A stretch of 64,000 bases of DNA, taken from Desulfitobacterium metallireducens DSM 15288. Lineage in GTDB: Bacteria > Bacillota > Desulfitobacteriia > Desulfitobacteriales > Desulfitobacteriaceae. A model generated the notes under the pieces. The model did not search any database. It saw only the letters and a list, made by a program, of their open reading frames with translations, and had not been told where the DNA came from. The DNA is taken from the NCBI RefSeq assembly GCF_000231405.2, contig NZ_CP007032.1, positions 2,418,001 to 2,482,000 of the forward strand, read 5' to 3'. Each line of letters opens with the position of its first letter. The first letter of the stretch is position 1. The translations under genes and the position numbers were made by a program. Shown in pieces: positions 1 to 9,113 of the stretch.

Positions 1-736
1 CTCGATCCCGTTCAATAGCATTCCCATTCCACCTTATGTTCTTCTTCACTTCCCACCAGGATACTCCCATCTGTAAACCCAGCAGGATTGAACGATAAAT
101 ACTTTCCTCAGCTTCAGGCTCCGGATAACGTTGAAGCCTTCCGAAGTAGCGGAAATTTTCTCGTTCAGCATAGAAATCCACGAAGGCCTCACTGATCACC
201 CAGTCGCCTTCAGGAAACCAGCGTTTGAATTGCCTTCCTATAGGCATATCTTTAACGAGTGCTTTTAACCAATTCTCGGAAACCACCCAATGCAGGCCCC
301 GTCCTTGTTCAGCAACCCAATGACGATCCGCTCCATACCAGAGAAGAGAAGGCTCATAACCTGCTTCCGATAACAGCTCCCAAAGTAAAGGTCGCCCCTC
401 TTGTAGCAGACTTTCAAAAACGGGAAGGATTACCTCTTGCTCCCATAGTCTATGTAAGAAATCCTCAACTGACTCTTGGAGCAAGCCCTGACTTTCTCCC
501 CACTGGCGATAATCATTTTCAAATTCAAACTCCGGCCAATAAACGATCTCTGTTGGGCCAAGATCCGGGAAATCTTCGTCCTTAGCCCCCATCAGGCTCG
601 TTAAATCTAACGGCTCATCAGCCGAAACTTGCCTGAGAATCGTCTGAATCTGTAAGGCCTCGAGCAAAGCTTGAAAGCCTAGCCCTTCTTCTGAACCATG
701 CGGCGTAAGTATGAGAATCTTCCGCGTTGGCCACAT
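1..736 (-). CDS. Unrecognised protein, 3' end outside window
   Basis: An open minus-strand frame begins at ATG 736-734 and runs to the window edge without a stop, giving at least 245 codons. The start MWPTRKILIL is preceded by an AAGGGAG Shine-Dalgarno-like run. The visible protein is rich in Trp, Glu and Leu, has no obvious signal peptide or membrane segment, and shows no catalytic motif I can name. The N-terminal stretch RKILILTPHGSEEGLGF looks like a first beta strand plus loop of an alpha/beta fold. It lies 79 bases downstream of the murG stop on the same strand, so it may be the next gene of the division cluster, but I do not recognise it as a standard dcw gene such as murC, murB or ftsQ. 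It is reported because the frame is long and uninterrupted and its codon use looks like that of the neighbours. Confidence 0.75.
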   Translation of the reverse strand, partial: MWPTRKILILTPHGSEEGLGFQALLEALQIQTILRQVSADEPLDLTSLMGAKDEDFPDLGPTEIVYWPEFEFENDYRQWGESQGLLQESVEDFLHRLWEQEVILPVFESLLQEGRPLLWELLSEAGYEPSLLWYGADRHWVAEQGRGLHWVVSENWLKALVKDMPIGRQFKRWFPEGDWVISEAFVDFYAERENFRYFGRLQRYPEPEAEESIYRSILLGLQMGVSWWEVKKNIRWNGNAIERDR

Positions 737-814
737 GACAATCCACTCCCTTCCTTCTGACTGTCATATGTTATGCCAACCGTCAAGAAGGTGTGAATTG
801 AGAGCCGATTTCTT

Positions 815-1924
815 CTATTTCCACCCTGTTTCAAAGCAAATGTTCACGATCTTGCCTAAGGCATCTGGCTCTCCTAATTCCTTCGCTTTAGCAGCCATTT
901 CTTGGAGCTGGACCGCTTGCCCCATCAAGTCACGAACCGCTTGCCAAAGGGTTTCCCCGTTTAAGTCTTTATCCAAAATAACACGTGCAGCTCCAGTTTG
1001 CTCTAACGCCCGCGCATTGTATTCTTGATGATTTTCAGCCGCATAGGGATATGGAATAAGAATTGCAGGCTTTCCTGCCACCATCAATTCCGCGAGAGAA
1101 GCTGCTCCAGCTCGCCCAATCCAAAGATCAGTACAGGCTAAAGCTGCGGGCATATCAGCCAGGTACTCGAGCACCTTCCAGTTCTCTCTCTTCCATTGAA
1201 TTCCTGCCTCTTGTAATGACTTTAGGCTTTCCTGATGAGTCGCTTTTCCCGTAGCCCAAACAACTTGGACCTCTGGGTGCGAAGATAACTCTTTAAGCAC
1301 CTTAATCATGGCTTGGTTAATACTCCGCGCCCCTCGACTCCCGCCCGTGATGAGCAAAGTCAAGCGTTTAGGGTCTAATCTAAGCCTGCTCGCCCCTTCC
1401 TGTCGGCTCATCTGACCTATTTCTGGCCGGACTGGCAAACCTGTCAAGACAAGTTTTTTCTGAATTCCAAAATGAGCAATACTATCCGGGAAGGTAACCA
1501 TAACCTTACGCACAAACCGAGCTAGTATTTTATTTGTCACACCCGGTAGGGCATTTTGCTCATGAAGCAAGGTCGGAATTCCAAAAAGTGCTGCTGTTAA
1601 AACAACCGGCCCAGATACATAGCCTCCTGTCCCCACCACTAAATCAGGCTTAAATTTCTTCAGGATTTGTTTTGTATCCCAAAGTGCTTTTACACTTTTA
1701 ACTCCAACCTTAAGGGTCTCCACACTAAGCTTGCGTGGTAATCCCTGTCCTGGCACACTGGCAAACTTTAAACCCGCCTCGGGAACAAGCTTTGCTTCCA
1801 TTCCTGTATCGGTTCCCACGTAAAGGATTTCTGTTTGCGGGTCAGCGGACTGCATTCCCTTAGCGATCGCTAAGGCAGGATAGATATGTCCTCCAGTTCC
1901 TCCTCCGGTCACAATCACTCGCAC
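815..1924 (-). CDS. murG: UDP-GlcNAc:lipid I GlcNAc transferase MurG
   Basis: MurG adds N-acetylglucosamine to lipid I to make lipid II on the inner face of the membrane. The N-terminal glycine loop VTGGGTGGHIYPALAIAKG (about residues 5-23) and the C-terminal donor-binding segment GRAGAASLAELMVAGKPAIL are typical of this GT28 family, and 369 residues is the usual length. I start the gene at GTG 1924 rather than an upstream in-frame start (1981), because the protein then begins MRVIVTGGGTGG as in most MurG proteins and an AAAGGGG ribosome site lies about 8 bases before the GTG. It is separated from ftsW by about 660 bases that hold two large palindromes, which is unusual for this otherwise compact cluster. 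Confidence 0.95.
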   Translation of the reverse strand: MRVIVTGGGTGGHIYPALAIAKGMQSADPQTEILYVGTDTGMEAKLVPEAGLKFASVPGQGLPRKLSVETLKVGVKSVKALWDTKQILKKFKPDLVVGTGGYVSGPVVLTAALFGIPTLLHEQNALPGVTNKILARFVRKVMVTFPDSIAHFGIQKKLVLTGLPVRPEIGQMSRQEGASRLRLDPKRLTLLITGGSRGARSINQAMIKVLKELSSHPEVQVVWATGKATHQESLKSLQEAGIQWKRENWKVLEYLADMPAALACTDLWIGRAGAASLAELMVAGKPAILIPYPYAAENHQEYNARALEQTGAARVILDKDLNGETLWQAVRDLMGQAVQLQEMAAKAKELGEPDALGKIVNICFETGWK

Positions 1925-2032
1925 GGAATCTGCCCCTTTCATACGCTTAATTATTCTAAGATCTAGGTTTTTGCCTATCATCTATTTTTCTGAGCAATTT
2001 AACTTTTTACAATCCATATTCCTAGTATCTTC

Positions 2033-2242
2033 AGGATTTTGCTTTACCCCAGTCGCTCTATAAGCTGTGCGGACCAGACTAATGCTCAAGTCCTTCGCTC
2101 CGTCGGGTCCCTGTCCAAATCGTCTCCTGACTCACTGTCCAGTTGGAAACGTCCTGTTTCCAACCCGTCTTCGCTGCGGACTCTTCGCGAAGTTGGGTTG
2201 CCGCTCGCTTTGAAGTCGCTCCCTTGTGTAAATCAAAATCCT
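2033..2242. repeat. Large imperfect palindromic element (C)
   Basis: The left end AGGATTTTGCTTTACCCCAG (2033) is mirrored by the reverse complement of 2223-2242, AGGATTTTGATTTACACAAG. Near the centre is a perfect hairpin, GTTGGAAAC-GTCCT-GTTTCCAAC (2142-2164), and the interior also holds AACTTCGCGAAGTT. No convincing coding frame is present: short open frames occur on both strands, as expected for GC-rich palindromic DNA. It lies between ftsW and murG. The role is unknown; it could be a MITE-like element or a structured RNA segment in the operon transcript. Confidence 0.65.
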
Positions 2243-2308
2243 TTGGCTATATCTTAGGTTACTGCTTAAGTAATTCTAAAAAAGATACCCAAGCAATTCT
2301 TCGAAGAA

Positions 2309-2588
2309 GTTATGCTTACGGTTCTTTTCCTTCGCTGACCCCAGGCGCCGCTTTGGCCTAAGGGAGCGTATTAAAGCAAGCAGTTTACCGAACTTAGCGA
2401 AGAAGTCGGGCGGAGGTGGAACCGCGCACACGATGTGCGCGGCCGACCGTGAGCCAAGGACGGCGAATTGGGAGGGTATTCCACCGGAGCCCGACTTCCG
2501 AGCTCTAGTTCGGTCTGCGAGCGCCACAAGCGACCGTGGCCAAAGCGACGCCGATGTCCTGCACAAGAATAACTATCGTAAGAATAAC
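2309..2588. repeat. Large imperfect palindromic element (D)
   Basis: Nested inverted repeats extend over 280 bases. The outer pair is GTTATGCTTACG (2309-2320) with CGTAAGAATAAC (2577-2588). A middle pair is GGCGCCGCTTTGGCC with the complement of GGCCAAAGCGACGCC. The inner pair is GAAGTCGGGC (2402-2411) with GCCCGACTTC (2489-2498), continued by GGTGG/CCACC. A GCGCACA-CGA-TGTGCGC hairpin lies inside. The element begins immediately after the ftsW stop codon. Open frames across it on both strands are judged to be chance. It differs in sequence from element C but has the same design. Confidence 0.65.
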
Positions 2589-2589
2589 T

Positions 2590-3690
2590 TTATCGTGACT
2601 CCCGCGAAATATTGAGCAGTACTCCGACCCCAATCATTGTAAAGACGAGCGAGGTTCCTCCATAGCTTAGGAAGGGTAAAGTGATGCCAGTAACCGGCAA
2701 AATCCCGCTTACAACCCCCATATTGATCATCGCTTGGATGCTTACCATCGCTGTAAGGCCAACGGCTAAGAGCCCTGCGAAAGCATCAGGAGCCCCCATA
2801 GCAACGCGAAAACCACGCCATGCAAACATGAAAAAAAGAATGACCACGAGTGATGCACCCACAAATCCCAATTCTTCCCCGATCATCGCAAAGATAAAGT
2901 CGGTATGATTCTCAGGAAGATAGAGGAATTTTTGTTTACTTTGCCCTAGTCCTAACCCAAAAAGTCCTCCGGGGCCTAAGGCCAACAACGCTTGAATCGT
3001 TTGGTATCCTTTACCCGACGGATCAGCCCAAGGATCCAAGAAAGCCGTAATCCGGCGCATTCGATAGGGTGCAGCAGCAATTGCGGCAACAACTAAACCT
3101 ATACCTGTTCCGCCTAAAGCGAGCAAATGGCTAACCCTTGCACCCGCAGCGATCAACATGAAGAACGTTGTTCCAGCAATTGCTAACGTCGTTCCTAAAT
3201 CGGGTTGAAGCATTATTAACCCTGCGACCAAACCCAGTAATCCTAAAATCGGCAAAAGGCCCTTGCGAAATGATTGAATTTTATACGGATTAAGGGATAA
3301 GAGATGCGCCATTACCAAAACCATGGATAATTTAATCACTTCTGAAGGTTGAATCGATAACGGTCCCAGACCAATCCACCGGTCAGCACCATTAACTCGG
3401 CGTCCCACGCCTGGTATCTTGACCATAATGAGAAGAACAACCGCCAGAATCAATGCGGGTTTAGCGAAACGCCTTAAAAGCTGCAAATCCAATCGCATGG
3501 TTACAGCCATCGCTACCAAACCGAGACCAACCCATATCACCTCCATTTTTAGAAAATGATACGGATCATCATATTGGATATACCCTTTAACAGCGCTTGA
3601 ACTATACACCATCACCAATCCGATAGTGAGAAGTGCAAGTATCGCACCTAGTAAAATCCAATCTGGTCGGCGGCGTTTTGGCATTTTCAA
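2590..3690 (-). CDS. ftsW: SEDS-family septal peptidoglycan polymerase FtsW (or SpoVE)
   Basis: This polytopic membrane protein of the SEDS family polymerises lipid II with a partner class B penicillin-binding protein. About ten hydrophobic segments are visible, along with family motifs such as PSEVIKLSMVLVMAHLL, the loop GLGQSKQKFLYLPENHTDF, EELGFVGASLVV and the C-terminal PFLSYGGTSLV. The 366-residue length is normal. AAGGGGGGACTTGAAA precedes the ATG. It follows murD by 18 bases in the division operon. Sporulating Firmicutes often call this cluster copy spoVE, so FtsW versus SpoVE cannot be settled from sequence alone. The stop codon abuts palindrome D. Confidence 0.93.
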   Translation of the reverse strand: MKMPKRRRPDWILLGAILALLTIGLVMVYSSSAVKGYIQYDDPYHFLKMEVIWVGLGLVAMAVTMRLDLQLLRRFAKPALILAVVLLIMVKIPGVGRRVNGADRWIGLGPLSIQPSEVIKLSMVLVMAHLLSLNPYKIQSFRKGLLPILGLLGLVAGLIMLQPDLGTTLAIAGTTFFMLIAAGARVSHLLALGGTGIGLVVAAIAAAPYRMRRITAFLDPWADPSGKGYQTIQALLALGPGGLFGLGLGQSKQKFLYLPENHTDFIFAMIGEELGFVGASLVVILFFMFAWRGFRVAMGAPDAFAGLLAVGLTAMVSIQAMINMGVVSGILPVTGITLPFLSYGGTSLVFTMIGVGVLLNISRESR

Positions 3691-3708
3691 GTCCCCCCTT
3701 AAGAGTTA

Positions 3709-5076
3709 TCAAATGGGTTCCCTATAATGCCTACGCACTAACTCCTTAAAGAATTCCCCTCTTTCTTCATAACTTTTAAACATATCCCAACTCGTACAAG
3801 CTGGGGAAAGAAGGACAACATCTCCTGCAACAGCCTCAGCAATTGCAAGGTCGACCCCCTCCGCAAAACCGCCTGCTCGAACAATTCGGGGGACCCCCAC
3901 ATCCTTAGCCGCTTGCTCCATTTCATCGGCTGCCATACCCAAAATAACTACACTTTTCACCCGTTCTTTCACGATTTTCATAAAGTCGTGAAAATCGAGA
4001 CCTTTATTTTTACCTCCAGCAATCAAAACGATCGGCTGTTCTTCAAAAGCATACAATGCCTTTTCTGCAGCATCAGGATTTGTCCCTTTGGAATCGTTAA
4101 CAAATAAAATTTCATCGAACGTCCCTACAATCTCTTGACGATGCTCCACTCCTGTAAATTGCCGAAGCCCCTCCGCAATCTCGGGAAAATTTAAACCTAG
4201 CTCATGAGCTGCTCCGATAGAAGCCATCACATTTTCTAGATTATGACTACCGCGGATTTGTAATTCTTTCCGACTAAGAATCCGTGTGACCTTTCCATTT
4301 TCAGAGTACACGATATCCTCGCCCTGGAGGCTAATCCCCTCCTCTAGATAAGTCGTCGGGCTAATATAGAGAATCTTTGCCTTAAGCCCTGGAGCAAGAG
4401 CACGAACTGATGAATCATCCCAGTTCAAAATTGCCAAATCTTCCGCACTCTGATTCTCAAAAATGCGGGCCTTTGCAGCTAAATAATTCTCGACAGTACC
4501 ATGACGATCTAAATGATCCGGAGTGATATTTAACAAAATCGCAATATTTAATCGTAGCTCATCAATCAGTTCAAGCTGGAAGCTCGAAAGCTCGGCAACA
4601 ATAATTCCTTCTTCAGATAACTCATCAACATTTCCGCATAAGGCCACACCGATATTCCCAGCAACAAGAGTAGAGCGCCCCGTCTTCTTTGCTAACTCCC
4701 CAATCAAGGTCGTCGTCGTTGTCTTCCCGTTCGTTCCAGTAATACCCACTTTTTTTGCGGGGTTATCGCGCAATGCAAGCTCGACTTCACTCCATACGGG
4801 TATACCTTGAGTTGTTCCTTCTAAGATGAACGGCAACTTTGGAGAAACTCCTGGAGAGAGTACAACCAGATCTGCTTGAACCTCATTCCATTCGGGAACC
4901 CTGCCCAAAATAAGCTGGCTCGACTTAAGCCCCAGCTCAGCAATTCCCTCCAATTTCTCAGGATCTTTGTTATCCGTCAAAATTACATTTGAACCCAAAT
5001 CCAACAACTTTTTCACAGCACCCAAGCCGCTTCGACCTGCACCTACAACTAAAACCTTTTTATCTTTTAAATTCAC
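3709..5076 (-). CDS. murD: UDP-MurNAc-L-alanine:D-glutamate ligase MurD
   Basis: MurD adds D-glutamate to UDP-MurNAc-L-Ala in the cytoplasm with ATP. The protein shows the N-terminal Rossmann loop VLVVGAGRSGLGAVKKL, the Mur ligase P-loop GITGTNGKTTTTTLI and the conserved NITPDHLDRHGT and FVNDSKGTNPDA segments. The chosen start is GTG 5076, giving MNLKDKKVLVVGAG, since AAGGTGATC, an excellent match to the 16S tail, lies about 6 bases upstream. An upstream in-frame TTG (5091) would place that ribosome site inside the gene. The resulting length of about 455 residues suits the family. It is followed by ftsW and preceded by mraY. Confidence 0.95.
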   Translation of the reverse strand: MNLKDKKVLVVGAGRSGLGAVKKLLDLGSNVILTDNKDPEKLEGIAELGLKSSQLILGRVPEWNEVQADLVVLSPGVSPKLPFILEGTTQGIPVWSEVELALRDNPAKKVGITGTNGKTTTTTLIGELAKKTGRSTLVAGNIGVALCGNVDELSEEGIIVAELSSFQLELIDELRLNIAILLNITPDHLDRHGTVENYLAAKARIFENQSAEDLAILNWDDSSVRALAPGLKAKILYISPTTYLEEGISLQGEDIVYSENGKVTRILSRKELQIRGSHNLENVMASIGAAHELGLNFPEIAEGLRQFTGVEHRQEIVGTFDEILFVNDSKGTNPDAAEKALYAFEEQPIVLIAGGKNKGLDFHDFMKIVKERVKSVVILGMAADEMEQAAKDVGVPRIVRAGGFAEGVDLAIAEAVAGDVVLLSPACTSWDMFKSYEERGEFFKELVRRHYREPI

Positions 5077-5112
5077 ACTGATCACCTTCAATAATTTTTA
5101 GTATTTATTTAT

Positions 5113-6120
5113 CTACCCCAGCGAAGGCAAATAAGCAATTATTCCTAGCATTCCAAAAACAAACGCTGCTGCCCAAAACGTTAATACAACTTTCCATTCA
5201 TTCCAACCCGAGAGTTCAAAATGATGGTGGATCGGGCTCATCTTGAAAACCCGTTTTCCCGTCGTCTTAAAGGAGATGACTTGAATAATAACCGAAAAGG
5301 CCTCGATGACATAAACTCCTCCCAACAGGAGCAGAATCACCTCTGTTTTTGTTAGCACAGCCAACCCAACTAAGGCTCCCCCCAAAGCGAGTGAACCGGT
5401 ATCTCCCATGAATACCCGAGCTGGATACTTGTTAAACCTCAAAAAGCCCAGACACCCCCCTGCTAAGGCGACGGCAAACACCGCTAAGTCTGACTCATGT
5501 GCTAGAACCGCGACCCCTCCACCTTGGTTTGCCCCGAGCAGAGCAATCAACATATAGCAGAGGGCACTGATCAATGTTGTTCCTGCTGCTAAACCATCTA
5601 ACCCATCTGTAAGATTCACTGCATTTGTAATTCCCACAATGATGAAAGCTACAAATGGATAGTAAAACCAGCCTAATTCAAAATGAATAGCCGTAAACGG
5701 AATAATAAGATCCGTTCCCCGTCCAAGCAACTGCACCGCCACCCAGGTCAAACCAAAGGCTAGTGCAATCTGCCCAATCAGTTTTTGGTAAGCTCTTAAC
5801 CCTAGTGAGCGATGCATAACGACTTTAATAAAATCATCAATAAATCCAATAAGTCCAAAACCAAGCATCGATCCTACAACCGCAATCATTTCTACTGAAG
5901 TTGGCTGTTCAGCGCTCAACAACGAAGCTGCCACAATTCCCACGAGAAAAATAACCCCACCCATAGTTGGGGTTCCCGCTTTTTTCAAGTGTCTCTTTGG
6001 TCCATCCTCGCGGATGTTCTGGCCAAACTTGAGGGTATGCAATAGAGGAATAAGAAAAGGGCCCAGAATCAAACTAATGATCAGCGCTAATCCTCCAGCC
6101 ATGAGTAAACGTTCTAGCAT
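5113..6120 (-). CDS. mraY: Phospho-MurNAc-pentapeptide transferase MraY
   Basis: MraY transfers phospho-MurNAc-pentapeptide to undecaprenyl phosphate to form lipid I. The protein has about ten membrane segments and all family hallmarks: the cytoplasmic loop [17 protein letters not shown], the acidic [35 protein letters not shown] and the histidine-rich [12 protein letters not shown]. The length of 335 residues is about average. AAGGAAGG precedes ATG 6120. It lies between murF and murD in the standard order. Confidence 0.96.
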   Translation of the reverse strand: MLERLLMAGGLALIISLILGPFLIPLLHTLKFGQNIREDGPKRHLKKAGTPTMGGVIFLVGIVAASLLSAEQPTSVEMIAVVGSMLGFGLIGFIDDFIKVVMHRSLGLRAYQKLIGQIALAFGLTWVAVQLLGRGTDLIIPFTAIHFELGWFYYPFVAFIIVGITNAVNLTDGLDGLAAGTTLISALCYMLIALLGANQGGGVAVLAHESDLAVFAVALAGGCLGFLRFNKYPARVFMGDTGSLALGGALVGLAVLTKTEVILLLLGGVYVIEAFSVIIQVISFKTTGKRVFKMSPIHHHFELSGWNEWKVVLTFWAAAFVFGMLGIIAYLPSLG

Positions 6121-6138
6121 GAATCGATTCCTTCCTTT

Positions 6139-7545
6139 TTAGGATATTTGTAATGCTTCCGTTACTTTTTCCATTTTCATTCCACGTGAAGCTTTGATTA
6201 AAACCCAAGTTTCATTTCCCAGCGAGCTAAGAATCAATTTTGCCTGAGAAATCGCGCTTTCTCGATCTGAGCAAATATGCACTCGATCTGGTGCCATTCC
6301 AGACTCCAAAGCCCCTTGAGCAATCTCCTCTGCTAAGGTCCCCACGGTTATAATTTCCGTGATCCCAAGTTGGGCAACCGCTTGACCCACCACATTATGC
6401 CCGCTTGCACTCGCTTCCCCAAGTTCGTACATCTCACCTAAAATAGCCAGGGTAGCCTGACTAGATCTTTGACTTAAAACTTTAAGCGAAGCCTGCATCG
6501 AGGTTGGATTCGCATTATAAACATCGCTGAGAAGCATACTTCCATGGATTCCTGGATGTAATTCCAGACGCATTTTGGAAAGTTCCAACTCAGCTAAGCC
6601 CTGACACCCTTCCTGCAAAGAGATTCCATAAACTTTTCCTACAGCCAGTGCAGATAATGCGTCTAATACATTGTGTTCACCTGGCAGAGGCAGATAAGCC
6701 TTGGCATGCTCCGCTTGAGCCGCAATTTCGAACTGAGTTCCCAAAGTCCCAGTCTGTTCAAGATTCGTCCCTTGGATATTCAGCGGATGATACCTGCCCT
6801 CTATCCCATAAAAGAACTGTTGATGGGGATCCTTCTCCGCTTTCTTAACACTCCACAAATCCTCACCATTGAGTATTGCCATTCCCCTTATGGGAAGGGC
6901 TTCAATCAGTTCCCATTTGGCCTTTGCGATGTTTTCCTGAGAACCCAGGAGTTCCATATGGGTTGTCCCAATATTCGTAATCACACCCGTATCAGGGTGA
7001 ACAAAATCGCAAAGTGCTTTAATTTGTCCTAGCCCGCGCATGCCCATTTCGATTACCAAAACTTCCGTCTTCTCTGGCGCGTTAAGAAGAGTCATCGGCA
7101 CCCCAAGTTCATTATTTTGGTTTTCCTTATTCTTATGCACGCGGTATTTCTGGGCAAGAACGGTTGCAATCATGTCTTTGGTTGTTGTTTTCCCATTACT
7201 CCCGGTAATCGCTACAACCTTAACCCCTAATTCCATGCGCCAAGCCTTTGCTAATTCCTGCATCGCACTTAATCCGGATTCCACGAGAATGAGTGCCTTT
7301 CCTTCAGGCACATTTAATTTCGTCCGATCCTTCATCTTCGTTTTTTCGGCAATCGCTAGATTAGCTCCATTTTTCCAGGCCACTTCAATATAATCATGGC
7401 CATCTACTTTTTCACCTACAAGCGCAAAGAAGATTTCTCCCCCTCGCGCTTGCCGGCTGTCAATAACACATCCAAAGACTGGCACATTCGGATCTCCCAA
7501 ACATTCCGCCCCTAAAATTTCAGCAATACGTTGACTATTCCACAT
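6139..7545 (-). CDS. murF: UDP-MurNAc-tripeptide:D-Ala-D-Ala ligase MurF
   Basis: MurF adds D-alanyl-D-alanine to the UDP-MurNAc tripeptide, the last cytoplasmic step. The Mur ligase P-loop VVAITGSNGKTTTKDMI lies at about residues 110-126, followed by NQNNELGVPMTLL, TNIGTTHMELLGS and the C-terminal SDVYNANPTSMQASL. The 468-residue length is typical. The start overlaps the murE stop by 11 bases, which suggests translational coupling. Confidence 0.95.
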   Translation of the reverse strand: MWNSQRIAEILGAECLGDPNVPVFGCVIDSRQARGGEIFFALVGEKVDGHDYIEVAWKNGANLAIAEKTKMKDRTKLNVPEGKALILVESGLSAMQELAKAWRMELGVKVVAITGSNGKTTTKDMIATVLAQKYRVHKNKENQNNELGVPMTLLNAPEKTEVLVIEMGMRGLGQIKALCDFVHPDTGVITNIGTTHMELLGSQENIAKAKWELIEALPIRGMAILNGEDLWSVKKAEKDPHQQFFYGIEGRYHPLNIQGTNLEQTGTLGTQFEIAAQAEHAKAYLPLPGEHNVLDALSALAVGKVYGISLQEGCQGLAELELSKMRLELHPGIHGSMLLSDVYNANPTSMQASLKVLSQRSSQATLAILGEMYELGEASASGHNVVGQAVAQLGITEIITVGTLAEEIAQGALESGMAPDRVHICSDRESAISQAKLILSSLGNETWVLIKASRGMKMEKVTEALQIS

Positions 7546-9022
7546 AGCCCCGCCCCCTTAAGGCATCTTTAGCTACCTCCCGATCATCAAAAGGAAACGT
7601 CTCCTTACCAATAATCTGATAGTCTTCATGGCCTTTTCCCGCAATCAAAACGGTATCTCCAGGTTTAGCCCTTCGACAAGCCATTTCAATCGCTTCCCGG
7701 CGGTTAACCATCGTGGTATATTCCACACCAGATACTCCAACCAGAATATCTTTGATGATCTGTTCTGGTTCTTCTGTCCGCGGGTTATCTGATGTTACGA
7801 TGACAAAGTCACTCAACCGCGCCGAAATTTCACCCATTTGCGGTCTTTTCCCTTTATCACGATCACCCCCACAGCCAAAGACCGTAATTAACCGACCTTG
7901 GGTAAATTCGCGAGCCGTCTTTAATACATTTTCAAGTCCATCCGGAGTATGCGCATAATCAACGATAACCGGGAACGGCTGTCCTCTGCGAACATTTTCA
8001 AACCGACCGGGTACTCCGTGAATTTCCGCCAAAGCATCAGCTGCAAGCTGAGGATCGCGACCGCTTTCTACGGCCCAGGCAAAGGCTGCAAGCGCATTAT
8101 AAACACTAAACATGCCAGGGGTTGAATAATGGATTTCTTGGAATTTGCCATGAAAACTTACAATCATCTGAATTCCATGAGCGGATAATTGAATGTTTTC
8201 AGCCCGGTAATCCAAATTTTCAGCATGAACCCCATAGGTTACTGTCGGAGCAACTGACACTTCACATAGGGTTTTCGCGGCTGGATCATCCCCATTAATG
8301 ACCCCAATTTTCGGTTGTTTTGTGCCTTGCAATTCCTTAAAGAGACGAGCCTTAGCCTGAAGATATCTCTCCATAGTCTTATGATAATCTAAGTGATCCT
8401 GTGTAAGATTAGTAAAAATTGCAGCATCATATTCGATTCCCTGAACACGTCCTAAATCCAGAGCATGAGAAGATACTTCCATTACGGCAAGATCAACCTT
8501 CTCGTCAACCATGGTCGCTAATAGCTTTTGTAACTCGATTGCTTCCGGCGTAGTCCGGCTACCCGGGATTTCTCTCCCATCAATCCGTGACCCCAACGTC
8601 CCCACCAAACCTACTTTTTTCCCTTGTTTTTTCATAATCTGTTCCACAAGATGGGTAATTGTCGTTTTTCCATTTGTCCCCGTTACCCCAACCATTTCCA
8701 ATTGGCTGCTCGGATGGCTATAGAGATTTGCGGCTATTTTCCCAAGAACATCGCGAACATGTTCAACTTGAATCTGAGGGACATCGATGGGTAATAATCG
8801 CTCGACGAGAAGTGCTACAGCTCCTTTTTCAACAACCTGAGTAGCAAAATCATGCCCATCCACGTTCGCTCCAGGAACGCAGGCATAAAGCTCTCCCGTC
8901 TCAACGTGACGAGAATCCATCGTCATTCCCTTAATTCCTACTTCCATATCTCCAGAGGAAGCCAGTACTTTAATTCCATCAAGAATGTCCGCAAGTTTCT
9001 TATTCACTATTGGCACCCTCAT
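7535..9022 (-). CDS. murE: UDP-MurNAc-L-Ala-D-Glu:diaminopimelate ligase MurE
   Basis: MurE adds the third amino acid of the stem peptide. The P-loop GVTGTNGKTTITHLVEQI, the carbamylated-lysine region and the ligand motif SDNPRTEEPEQIIKDIL are present. DNPR is the signature of meso-diaminopimelate-specific MurE, so the wall is inferred to contain m-DAP. The ATG at 9022 has AAAGGTG just upstream; an upstream TTG (9034) and downstream GTG codons are alternatives. The length is about 495 residues. It lies between the penicillin-binding protein gene and murF. Confidence 0.94.
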   Translation of the reverse strand: MRVPIVNKKLADILDGIKVLASSGDMEVGIKGMTMDSRHVETGELYACVPGANVDGHDFATQVVEKGAVALLVERLLPIDVPQIQVEHVRDVLGKIAANLYSHPSSQLEMVGVTGTNGKTTITHLVEQIMKKQGKKVGLVGTLGSRIDGREIPGSRTTPEAIELQKLLATMVDEKVDLAVMEVSSHALDLGRVQGIEYDAAIFTNLTQDHLDYHKTMERYLQAKARLFKELQGTKQPKIGVINGDDPAAKTLCEVSVAPTVTYGVHAENLDYRAENIQLSAHGIQMIVSFHGKFQEIHYSTPGMFSVYNALAAFAWAVESGRDPQLAADALAEIHGVPGRFENVRRGQPFPVIVDYAHTPDGLENVLKTAREFTQGRLITVFGCGGDRDKGKRPQMGEISARLSDFVIVTSDNPRTEEPEQIIKDILVGVSGVEYTTMVNRREAIEMACRRAKPGDTVLIAGKGHEDYQIIGKETFPFDDREVAKDALRGRGYVE

Positions 9023-9113
9023 CACACCTTTCAATTGTAGTATAGACGTTTCAAATTCTGGTCAGACCTCTGATCTTTATTTTAACAGTAGCGTAAGCGA
9101 ACTTCACTTGCAT

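Noticed and set aside
2276-2615. Open frames on both strands across palindrome D
   Set aside because: Palindromic, GC-rich DNA keeps frames open on both strands. There is no ribosome site and the frames follow no gene-like pattern.
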